Shown piece after piece: positions 7,031 through 15,181 of a stretch of DNA of 64,000 nucleotides. The DNA comes from Akkermansiaceae bacterium. GTDB taxonomy: Bacteria > Verrucomicrobiota > Verrucomicrobiia > Verrucomicrobiales > Akkermansiaceae. Location: positions 24,703-88,702 of the forward strand of contig SUVK01000002.1 in NCBI GenBank assembly GCA_015062055.1, written 5' to 3'. The stretch's first letter is position 1. The number at the start of each line of letters is the position of its first letter. Made by a program: the position numbers and the translations under genes. The notes under the pieces are model-generated. The model had not been told where the DNA came from, ran no database searches, and worked only from the letters and a program-made list of their open reading frames with translations.

Positions 7031-9136
7031 TTATTCCATTGTAAATATGGGCGACAGGGGGAGCGCCTTTGTCCTCTCTGTTGTCAGTCCCTCGTCTGAT
7101 ATATAATAGAGCTGTGCTGCATCTTTTGCTTGGCGTATGAAAACAGGCTCTCCTTCTTCATTTATAAAACCACAATATACGGCTGTTGCCGAATAATCAT
7201 TTAGAAAGTTTTGCTTCATCTCTGCGGCATAGTCGTGCCCTTTATGTGTCTTAAACCATTCGTCAAAAGCCCTTTCTGCACGTTGTACGGCGGGGTCTGC
7301 GCTGAGCCAGCAGCCGGGTCGCAACGTAATCTTGTGCTGTTTTATCAGGGCGGTAAATGATTCGGCGTGCTTTTTGAGAGTAGGCGAGAATCTGATACCG
7401 GTGAGTATGGGGTGCGGGTGTGCATCCAACAATTGCAATAAGCTCAGATACACATAGGCTTGTGCCAACGCCGGGTGTTTTCCCGTGGGGTAATTTAATA
7501 CCTGAGTCAACAATCCGGGTATATTGTGACTGATAAAAAATGTGTTGCGCTCGATGTTTAAATCTTTTACAAGTTGCGTTGCATCAATTTCTGTCAGCTT
7601 GTAGGTGTCATCATTTTGAAATTCCATTAAATTGTGTTCCGGGGAGAAATTCGGGTCGATGGAGCTTCTGCGGAAGGTGATGAAGTTTGATTGATGCAAC
7701 TCCGGCTTTATTGTGCTGTACCATGTTTCTGTTTCAGATATTTTCAATGCGTACACTTTGTAATGGTACGATGGTGCAGTAAACAGGTCTTCCGGTATTG
7801 TTAAAATGGTAGTATTGGGTGGGAATTCGGTGGGGAATGTAGGCGCGCCATCCAGAATCGCTGCTTTTGTCGCAGAAAAGAGTGCAGGTGTACAGCCCGC
7901 TTTGTTTGCCGATATTTGGGTTGTTACCTGTTGTAAGGTGAGTAACTTCCCTTTGATAGCCATAAGATTTTTAGATTCGCTGTATTGCGTGGTAGGTATA
8001 CTGTGGATAACCGAACAGAAAGAATTGTAACCGGCGCATGAGTTTAATTGAGTCAATCGAGATTGCAGTTGCTTTGTTTCGTGTATCGTACGCGTAGCCC
8101 ATTCTATTTTGCCGGTCAGCGTTGTCACTATGTCAGACTGTATGTTGTAGAGCCTTAAAGTGCTTTGTGTTTCCGCCAAACGAGTCTTCAAGGTTTGCAG
8201 ATATCCTTCCAGCGATTGCAGGTATTGCGGTAAGGTGCTATTTAACAAAGGCTCAGGAGGTAAGGGGTGTTCTAGTCTGTTTCTGATTTGAGCTTGATTT
8301 GCCCGCATTTCCGAATAACTTTGCCTGCATAAGTCTTGCCAGCGAGATCGTAATTGCTCTTGGTTGATGCGACTTTGGGAAATCTGATTTTCTATATTCA
8401 GCAATTCGGACGGGCCGAGGTCTATGATTAGCTTTCGTCTGTTTTCAAGTTCAGTTAATAGCGTATCAATGTCTCTGTAGGTCTTTTCCTGTTGGGCTAT
8501 CCATTGTTCAGCCTCTAAGATAAGGAATGAAAGCTCCGGACAGAAATAGAGGTTTATCTTGCTGTTTGCTTGTTTTTTTGTCTCAAGAAGTTTTGAGTAT
8601 GAGGGAGTGGCTAAAGCCTCTTTTAAGTCGTGTAAATGTTCGTGTGCGCGGTTATTCATGGCGTACCAAGTACCCCCTACGATAGCGCATGCGCATGCTG
8701 TTATAATGATTTTTCCGATGTGTTTACGTATTACTCGCCCCGATAATTCTCTGGTTCGTTTTTTGAGTGTTTTTTTGTATAGAATGACTTTTTCCGGCAT
8801 CTGTTGCCCGGCGTTGAGAATAATTTTTTCATGCTGTTGCAGTTTGGTCAGAATTAGGCGCAAGGTTTCGTTATTACACAAACGCAGTTCGTCAATGGGG
8901 TGATCATCGATGAGCCATTCAATGGCTTTACGCGCATCGTCAACCATGGCTTTTTTTCGTTCGGCTGCCGGCAGCATCAGTCGTAACGGTTCACCGTTGT
9001 TGAGGCGTCTCAGTTCCTCTTGCGCTTCAATATCTTGAGGGTTTGCTGTTGCGTAGTCTTGCAGCAATAATCTCAGCTCATCCCGGCGCTCGGCAAGCGC
9101 AAGGCGTTTCAGATGTCGCTGTATAGTGGCATTCAT
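7031..9136 (-). CDS. large single-pass coiled-coil membrane protein of unknown function
   Basis: I do not recognise this 701-residue protein. Residues 1-135 are charged and helical with Leu/Arg-rich stretches. One membrane helix (about 142-160, IIITACACAIVGGTWYAM) follows. The remainder, probably periplasmic, has a long coiled-coil/helical region (about 170-400) and a C-terminal ~250-residue domain without a motif I know. It directly follows the GTPase and GAP1-like genes with 21-nt spacing, which suggests it is the third component of that system, perhaps a membrane scaffold or effector. The start has no Shine-Dalgarno motif. It could also be structural and unrelated to the GTPase. Confidence 0.75.
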   Translation of the reverse strand: MNATIQRHLKRLALAERRDELRLLLQDYATANPQDIEAQEELRRLNNGEPLRLMLPAAERKKAMVDDARKAIEWLIDDHPIDELRLCNNETLRLILTKLQQHEKIILNAGQQMPEKVILYKKTLKKRTRELSGRVIRKHIGKIIITACACAIVGGTWYAMNNRAHEHLHDLKEALATPSYSKLLETKKQANSKINLYFCPELSFLILEAEQWIAQQEKTYRDIDTLLTELENRRKLIIDLGPSELLNIENQISQSRINQEQLRSRWQDLCRQSYSEMRANQAQIRNRLEHPLPPEPLLNSTLPQYLQSLEGYLQTLKTRLAETQSTLRLYNIQSDIVTTLTGKIEWATRTIHETKQLQSRLTQLNSCAGYNSFCSVIHSIPTTQYSESKNLMAIKGKLLTLQQVTTQISANKAGCTPALFSATKAAILDGAPTFPTEFPPNTTILTIPEDLFTAPSYHYKVYALKISETETWYSTIKPELHQSNFITFRRSSIDPNFSPEHNLMEFQNDDTYKLTEIDATQLVKDLNIERNTFFISHNIPGLLTQVLNYPTGKHPALAQAYVYLSLLQLLDAHPHPILTGIRFSPTLKKHAESFTALIKQHKITLRPGCWLSADPAVQRAERAFDEWFKTHKGHDYAAEMKQNFLNDYSATAVYCGFINEEGEPVFIRQAKDAAQLYYISDEGLTTERTKALPLSPIFTME

Positions 9137-9157
9137 TTTTCTGAGAACGTTTTAATG

Positions 9158-10096
9158 CTATATTGTCATGGCGACAATGACCGAAAGCATGAATACTACT
9201 ATTACCCCGAATATGAAGAAACTAATTTTGCTTGTTTTCTGGGGCATATCAAAGCAGTCATCATCCGGTGCTTCTGTGTATTTATACGGTGTGGGGGTGC
9301 TTTGTTGTGTTATTGTACTCGTTGGTGATGGTATCGGTTCGGGGTGTAGGGTGGCGGTCTCCGGCAGTGGAACTGTGTTTGAGATAGGGGCTAGTTTTCT
9401 TCTTAATGCCAGAGTGGGTACCGTTGGGCTTCTATCTGAGCTCCCCGGTAATAAGGTAATATCGTTCTCTTTGAAATCTATTTCCGGGTTAATGGAGAAA
9501 CTGCGAAACCCTTTAGACCAACCTCGGTCTGAGGTAAGCCACATGCTTTCATGTAAAAGTAATAAAAATTGCTCGTTGGTTATTGTGTTAAAAGCCTGTA
9601 TGTAGCAGTGTGTGTTGTATGGTGGGGCGAGCAAAAGTGTTGCATTGCTTTTGTGTCCGGTGAGTGTTTTCCAGGTTTGCTGAGTCGATGCATCCGGTAA
9701 GGCCGAAGCAGGCATATGCGGTGCTTCTCGAGGAATAATTATAGTGGAGTCGGCTTGTGTCTTCCAAAAATTCCGGCTTAATAAGGCATAAATAATTCCG
9801 GCGGGGGTGGGGCGTGCGCTGTTCTCTTTCAATGCTGATACCTCATCATGCGTTAATGCCAGGTGGTGTATGATTTTTTGCCCTTGGGGTACACCGTAAA
9901 TTGCGGTCAAAATATGGCAAGAGCCATTTGTGTGGTAGCAATAATGCGTGCTATTCGGAGGGTAAGGGAACTCGGCTATTATTTGGCTCAATACGTCAAG
10001 TGATAACGCCAAGTCTTGAGGAATATCGGGTGATTCAGCGTAGACAGCTACTGCCTTACTGTCCCTGTCTATACCTCTGACCGATTGATAAGACAT
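9158..10096 (-). CDS. GAP1-N-like tail-anchored protein linked to the GTPase
   Basis: A 312-residue protein with a soluble N-terminal domain (about 1-215), a Pro/Ser/Thr-rich linker and a C-terminal membrane helix (ISFFIFGVIVVFMLSVIVAMTI), so tail-anchored facing the cytoplasm. The N-terminus (MSYQSVRGIDRDSKAVAVY...) and the later WSKGFRSFSINPEID stretch resemble, by eye, GAP1-N domains, GTPase-associated proteins predicted from comparative genomics to partner P-loop GTPases in conflict-type systems. I cannot confirm this without a profile search. It lies 12 nt after the GTPase gene and 21 nt before the coiled-coil gene. Confidence 0.65.
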   Translation of the reverse strand: MSYQSVRGIDRDSKAVAVYAESPDIPQDLALSLDVLSQIIAEFPYPPNSTHYCYHTNGSCHILTAIYGVPQGQKIIHHLALTHDEVSALKENSARPTPAGIIYALLSRNFWKTQADSTIIIPREAPHMPASALPDASTQQTWKTLTGHKSNATLLLAPPYNTHCYIQAFNTITNEQFLLLLHESMWLTSDRGWSKGFRSFSINPEIDFKENDITLLPGSSDRSPTVPTLALRRKLAPISNTVPLPETATLHPEPIPSPTSTITQQSTPTPYKYTEAPDDDCFDMPQKTSKISFFIFGVIVVFMLSVIVAMTI

Positions 10097-10108
10097 AATA
10101 GCCGTCTT

Positions 10109-11833
10109 TTAATTGTCGGAAAGTAATGATTCATTACAATAATTCAATACCCAGAGTGCGCAATCCGTTACATGGGCAGGGGTTAATTTGCCTTCGGTCG
10201 GGGCAATATAGATTTGCCCGGTTAATTCATCTTCGATTTCCTCCGGCGTTGTGCCGAATGAGGAAACGGCAAAGTAACTTACGTTATCTGATATAGATTC
10301 AGCGCTCGTGCAAATCTCGGGAGTGAGTCTGAACAGGAAATCTCGTAAGCGGTCGGAGTTTTCTTGTATGTTTTGAAGTTTTAATGTGTTGTTGCGGACG
10401 GCAGGGTGCAGGGGCTCCGGCCCCAAGAGTTCTTGCCACAAATCGCTTTTGGTCATTATGATGGCCAGTGGTTTATCGATTTTTGTGCTTGGCGGTAAGT
10501 TAAGCGTTTTGCGAAGGTGAATTTCGATATCTGCTAACAAAAGTGATTGCTTACAACGGTTGCGTGAGCATAGGTTTGCAACATCCGGGTTTGCGCCTTT
10601 GATTATTTCGGCAAATGCAGGTTCTTGTGTTGGGTCGAAAAGATAAAAAATAGCATCGGCATGTCTCAGCACGTCTTTATCATCTTTCCCTTCACTGTGG
10701 ACGTTTGTGTGATAAAGTGCCAGTGTGTGCGATTCTGAGTCTCGGTTGAATGCGTAGATGAATGGCCTGGGCATATCAGCGTATGCACCATCGAGCCATA
10801 CTTTACTTCTCAGTCGTGCTGCGAGTAATCCATGCCCCTCTCTGAACTCTTGCGGCGTGTTAGAGTAAAAGATCTTTATCCTCATGTTGTTGAGCGCTGC
10901 GTTTTGTTCAGGGTCTGCATCTCTGAAGGGAATACCGAAGCTGCGTGGCAGTTCTCGCTCTAATTGCTGTACCAGAGCCGACATGTAATAGGTTTTGCCC
11001 ACTGATTCTGCGCCGACTATGGCGATACTGTGGTGTATGGCTCTTTCGTAGAATGGTGGTAATTTATGATGACATGCCGGGCATGCGTATTCGTGGCTTA
11101 CCGAGCCCATCTCATCAACCGGTTTGCCGTCATCCGTATACACGGTGGGGGTGTATCTCTTCATGCATCGTTCGCCCAGTATGGGGTCTCCTTGCAGTAA
11201 AGAATGGGTTGCTATTGCTTTGGCTTGCTCCGGGGTGAAGGTGTGATAACAAAAGGCGCAGCAGAAAGTAGAGCTTTTCAGCTTTGCTGAGGTTGAGCTC
11301 TTTAAGGTTTCTCCGTCATTTTTTATTAAAAAATCTGCGACTTCTGCTAAATCATGAAGCCTGAATGCGTTGCGGTCTATGCCGTAGAAGGTCGCCAGTA
11401 CATTTTCATCGTACTTTCTGCACTCTTTCAAAATAGAGCAAAAATCCATCTCTTCGCTCCATTCTTGAGTATTCGGGTTATAAATATACCAGCTGTCAGC
11501 ATCGAATGTTGCAAAGTCAGGGCGCGAATCTTCATTGCCATACCATGCGATAAAGCAGCCTCCGCTCAATACGAATATGTAAAATCGCTCCGGTTTGATG
11601 TGGGCTATTCCGTTCGTGCGGTTTCCGTTGACCGAATAATCTGTAATTTGATTGTGCGGAAAAAACTTGCAGATGCCGTTACGTTGCGCAAAGACGCCGG
11701 CATTTTCTGCTTCGGTCTTGATGCGAAAAGTATTTTGCTTGCCCGAGCCCACAGCCATGAAATCTCCGTTAGAGACTCGAAGTTTTCCGGTCAGACAATC
11801 ATAGACATAAAGTTGATCTTTCATAAACGGCAA
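10109..11833 (-). CDS. zinc-ribbon P-loop GTPase with FHA-like N-terminal domain
   Basis: A 574-residue soluble multidomain protein. Residues ~1-105 look like a divergent FHA/beta-sandwich domain (DYSVNGNRTNG). A WYIYNP segment (~120-155) may be GYF_2-like. Cys pairs CCAFC and CPAC (~195-265) suggest a zinc ribbon. A GTPase domain follows with Walker A GAESVGKTYY, a TKSD specificity motif and a G5-like SSFG. The DxxG switch is not recognisable: the expected place reads HTNVHSEG. It resembles the DO-GTPase group associated with GAP1 proteins (recalled, not searched). It is the first gene of a seven-gene run. A TTG at 11833 (12 nt after the -10) or the ATG at 11824 is the start. Confidence 0.75.
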   Translation of the reverse strand: MPFMKDQLYVYDCLTGKLRVSNGDFMAVGSGKQNTFRIKTEAENAGVFAQRNGICKFFPHNQITDYSVNGNRTNGIAHIKPERFYIFVLSGGCFIAWYGNEDSRPDFATFDADSWYIYNPNTQEWSEEMDFCSILKECRKYDENVLATFYGIDRNAFRLHDLAEVADFLIKNDGETLKSSTSAKLKSSTFCCAFCYHTFTPEQAKAIATHSLLQGDPILGERCMKRYTPTVYTDDGKPVDEMGSVSHEYACPACHHKLPPFYERAIHHSIAIVGAESVGKTYYMSALVQQLERELPRSFGIPFRDADPEQNAALNNMRIKIFYSNTPQEFREGHGLLAARLRSKVWLDGAYADMPRPFIYAFNRDSESHTLALYHTNVHSEGKDDKDVLRHADAIFYLFDPTQEPAFAEIIKGANPDVANLCSRNRCKQSLLLADIEIHLRKTLNLPPSTKIDKPLAIIMTKSDLWQELLGPEPLHPAVRNNTLKLQNIQENSDRLRDFLFRLTPEICTSAESISDNVSYFAVSSFGTTPEEIEDELTGQIYIAPTEGKLTPAHVTDCALWVLNYCNESLLSDN

Positions 11834-11845
11834 TATGCTTGGCTC

Positions 11846-11874
11846 CTTATATCATATGCATTGAGTCTCGTCAA
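11846..11874 (-). promoter_or_regulatory. promoter of the GTPase-to-thiL operon
   Basis: Minus strand TTGACG, 17 nt, TATAAG, 12 nt before the TTG start. An apparent AAGGAG overlaps the -10 and would lie upstream of the transcript start, so it is probably not a ribosome-binding site. Confidence 0.55.
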
Positions 11875-11895
11875 GTTAATAGGATGCCATAAAAA

Positions 11896-11924
11896 GGCAT
11901 CTCCTCGTTTGCTGAGGAGATGCC
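11896..11924 (-). terminator. terminator of the RND efflux operon
   Basis: An 11-bp stem GGCATCTCCTC/GAGGAGATGCC with a 7-nt loop, followed on the minus strand by TTTTT, 30 nt after the RND transporter stop. Confidence 0.85.
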
Positions 11925-11955
11925 GATATGGGGATAATACTTAACCTGAAACTAT

Positions 11956-14900
11956 TTATGAATGCTCATCAGCCTCCAGTTTGGCATAGGCTGCTACTTC
12001 ATCCGGGTCTTCTCCGTGTTGTGCTTTTTCGATTTTGCTACGGAAGAGTTTCATCACAAAGACGAAGGAGCAGGGGATGAAGAATACGCCGATAATAGAC
12101 GCCACACTCATGCCGACAACCACTACCACACCGATAGCGTTACGGGCCAATGCTCCTGCGCCTTCTGCTGTAAGCAACGGTACGCAACCCAGAATGAAGG
12201 CGAAGGAGGTCATGAGAATGGGGCGTAAACGCATGCGTGCAGCTGTTACGGCGGCATCAATCAAGGTCATGCCTCGCTCCATTTGCAATACGGCGAACTC
12301 CACAATCAGAATTGCATTCTTGGCTGCAAGACCCACCAACATTACCAACCCGATCTGAGCATAGATGTCGAGGGTGAGCCCGAACATCCACAAGCCGACG
12401 AATGCTCCCAATACTGCAATGGGTACCGAAAGGAAAATGGCTATCGGGAGGGTCCACTTTTCATACAATGCCGCCATAATCAAGAAGGCAAATACGCCGG
12501 AAAGCGTGAAGATGGCACCCAGCCCCAGGCCGTCTTGTACCTTTTTCTCTTGGAAACTCATATCCACATAGCTCATGGAGAATTTGGTAACGTCCATACT
12601 TTGTGCGAATACTTCATCAATGGCGGCCATGGCTTGTGCAGAGGAGTAGCCATCTGCCGGTTTGACGCTGATTTTGCCTGCGTTGTAATTGTTGTTGTGC
12701 AGTACGAACTCAGTATCTGCCGTGTCAGATATTGTTACCAGTGTGTCCATGGGCACTTTCTCGCCTTTGTCGTTGGTAACGTAGAAGTTTGCAATCTGGT
12801 CCGTATTGACGCGGTGCTCGCCGTCTGCCTGCATGTATACCTGCCATTGCTGGCCGAACTGTGTATAGTAGTTCACGAATCTGGACCCGTTAAAGCACTG
12901 TAACAGAGAGTTTGCTGCAGCATAGTCTACACCCTGGGCCAAGCATTTTTCTTTGTCGATAACAATGCTCTTTTGCGGTACTGCCGGCAGCATCATGTCA
13001 GATGCCGATGCAATGGCCGGGTGGGCATTGAGCGCTGCTTCGAGCTTTTTGACTTGCTTGTAAAGCACGGCAACGCCTTGTCCTTCTTTATCTTCGAGCA
13101 CGAACGATATGTCATTGCCCGTGCCTACGCCGGGAATGGCCGGTGGGCTTACCATGAACACCATGCCGTCTACACCGGCGTTGGACAATGCCGGCATAAT
13201 GCTCTTGAGCAAATCATTTGCCGTGGGCTTTTTGCCATTTTCCATCTCAGGGCGGTCCTCAAAGTCTTTGAGTTTCACGAAGTAGGTCATGGCGTTGGTT
13301 GTTTGCACGCCGATGACCATGTTCATACCCACTACGGAAACGACATTGTCCACCCCCGGGGTGCTCAGCAGAACATTTTCAACAGTGGGGCTTTGTTCTA
13401 CGAGGCGTTGCAATGAGACACCCGGGGTCATGATTACGCCGGCAATCAAGAATCCCTGGTCTTCATCGGGTAAGAAACCGCCGGGAACTTGCTTGGCAGA
13501 AGGGATAATCAGTACGCCCAAACCGACTAGCGCGGCCATTGACATGGTTAGATTACGGCACATGAAAGCGCAGGCAGAAGCAAACTTCGAGGCAATGTAA
13601 TCGTACACTTTGTTAAAGCCGTTGTAGAAGGGGGTCAAGAATGACTTGTGGTCCTTCTTGGGCTTGAGCATCAAGGCTGATAACGCGGGTGAAAGCGTAA
13701 GTGCATTGAATGCAGAAATAAGCATCGAAATGGCGATAGTGACGGCAAATTGTTGGAACAAGGTGCCGGTAATGCCGGGCAGCAATACGGAGGGTAAGAA
13801 CACCGCAGCCAAAACCAAGGCAATAGCCACAACAGGGCCGCTTACCTCTTTCATGGCTGCAAATGTGGCTTGTCTTGCCGTCATGCCATTCTCCATATGC
13901 GATTCTACCGCTTCTACTACCACAATGGCATCGTCTACTACCAAGCCGATGGCCAGCACCATGCCCAGCAGGCAGATGGTGTTGAGCGAGAAGCCGAGAA
14001 TCGGGAAGAAGCAGAAAGAGGTAACCAATGATACCGGTACGGCGATAAGGGGAATTAAGGTTGCGCGCCAACCTTGCAGGAAGAGGAATACAACTATGGC
14101 TACCAATACGAGTGCTTCGAACAGTGTGTGGATAATCTCGTTGATAGAGTCGCTGACGGTGGTTGTGGTATCAAGTGCCACGAAACCACGCATGCCTTCC
14201 GGCATGACGGCTTCTTTCTCCTTGAATAATTTTTCCAGGTTGGCAACGGTTTCCAGTGCGTTGGCATCGGCAGCCTGATAGATGGCTAATACCGTTGCAG
14301 GGCGGCTGAATCCCAGCTCGCTTTGGCCTACTCGGCCTGCAAGGGAATAGCTTTGTGAGCCGAGCTCTATCTTGGCAATATCTTTAAGCCTTACAGATTG
14401 TGTGCCGTTTTGATGAACAATGATGTTTTCAAACTCTTCGATGCTTTCCATTCGGCCTTTATTGCGAATCGTGTAGGTAAACTCTTGGCCATCAGGCATG
14501 GGTTCTGCACCGACTGCACCGCCGGGGTTAATGGCATTCTGTGAGTTGACGGCGTTGTATACGCTGTTTACCGAGATGTTCTTTTGTGCCATTTTTTCGG
14601 TATCCAACCAAATACGAACGGCGAAACGGCCACCGAACACCATTACGTCGCCCACTCCTTTTACTCGTTTAATCGGGTCTACTAAGTTAATGTAGGCGTA
14701 GTTCGAAAGGTCAATCGGTTTAAAGAATCCTTGCGGGGAGTCTATGGCGTACAGCATCATGGGCAACCCGGAAGATTGCTTAATATTTACCCCCATTTGA
14801 GCTACAGTGTTAGGCAGCTGAGACGTTGCCTGACTGTATTTCATGTAGGTAAGCTGCTGATTGGTGTTAGCATCGGTCCCCGGTTCAAAGATAACGTTGA

Positions 14901-15168
14901 TAGAGCAACTGCCGTTGTTGGAGGAGGTGGACGTTACATAATCCATACCCTGCATGCCGGAGAGCTGCAGTTCTATGGGCGTAGCTACGGAGTCCGCTAC
15001 CTCTTGAGCGTTGGCGCCGGGATATGAAGCACTGAGGTTAATGGTGATGGGGGCGATGTCCGGATACTGAGAAATCGGTAATCCGAGCATGCAGATGACG
15101 CCCAGCATGGTTGTCACTATTGAAATGACGCCGGCGATAATCGGGTGTTTAATGAAAAAAGGAGACAT
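11956..15168 (-). CDS. RND efflux transporter, AcrB/MexB (HAE1) type
   Basis: A 1070-residue proton-driven inner-membrane pump of a tripartite efflux complex. The N-terminus MSPFFIKHPIIAGVISIV and QYPDIAPI are typical of HAE1 pumps. Proton-relay residues are present: GLVVDDAIVVVEAVE (paired Asp of TM4) and GLAAKNAILIVEFA (Lys of TM10). Twelve membrane helices and two large periplasmic loops fit the usual length. Substrates cannot be read from sequence. It lies 13 nt after the double adaptor gene. No TolC-like outer-membrane factor is in the window, so that partner must be encoded elsewhere. No local TetR/AcrR regulator is visible. Confidence 0.95.
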   Translation of the reverse strand: MSPFFIKHPIIAGVISIVTTMLGVICMLGLPISQYPDIAPITINLSASYPGANAQEVADSVATPIELQLSGMQGMDYVTSTSSNNGSCSINVIFEPGTDANTNQQLTYMKYSQATSQLPNTVAQMGVNIKQSSGLPMMLYAIDSPQGFFKPIDLSNYAYINLVDPIKRVKGVGDVMVFGGRFAVRIWLDTEKMAQKNISVNSVYNAVNSQNAINPGGAVGAEPMPDGQEFTYTIRNKGRMESIEEFENIIVHQNGTQSVRLKDIAKIELGSQSYSLAGRVGQSELGFSRPATVLAIYQAADANALETVANLEKLFKEKEAVMPEGMRGFVALDTTTTVSDSINEIIHTLFEALVLVAIVVFLFLQGWRATLIPLIAVPVSLVTSFCFFPILGFSLNTICLLGMVLAIGLVVDDAIVVVEAVESHMENGMTARQATFAAMKEVSGPVVAIALVLAAVFLPSVLLPGITGTLFQQFAVTIAISMLISAFNALTLSPALSALMLKPKKDHKSFLTPFYNGFNKVYDYIASKFASACAFMCRNLTMSMAALVGLGVLIIPSAKQVPGGFLPDEDQGFLIAGVIMTPGVSLQRLVEQSPTVENVLLSTPGVDNVVSVVGMNMVIGVQTTNAMTYFVKLKDFEDRPEMENGKKPTANDLLKSIMPALSNAGVDGMVFMVSPPAIPGVGTGNDISFVLEDKEGQGVAVLYKQVKKLEAALNAHPAIASASDMMLPAVPQKSIVIDKEKCLAQGVDYAAANSLLQCFNGSRFVNYYTQFGQQWQVYMQADGEHRVNTDQIANFYVTNDKGEKVPMDTLVTISDTADTEFVLHNNNYNAGKISVKPADGYSSAQAMAAIDEVFAQSMDVTKFSMSYVDMSFQEKKVQDGLGLGAIFTLSGVFAFLIMAALYEKWTLPIAIFLSVPIAVLGAFVGLWMFGLTLDIYAQIGLVMLVGLAAKNAILIVEFAVLQMERGMTLIDAAVTAARMRLRPILMTSFAFILGCVPLLTAEGAGALARNAIGVVVVVGMSVASIIGVFFIPCSFVFVMKLFRSKIEKAQHGEDPDEVAAYAKLEADEHS

Positions 15169-15181
15169 AATAACTCAGATA

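Noticed and set aside
11834-11850. AAGGAG as a strong ribosome-binding site for the GTPase gene
   Set aside because: It overlaps the predicted -10 element and would be upstream of the transcript start.
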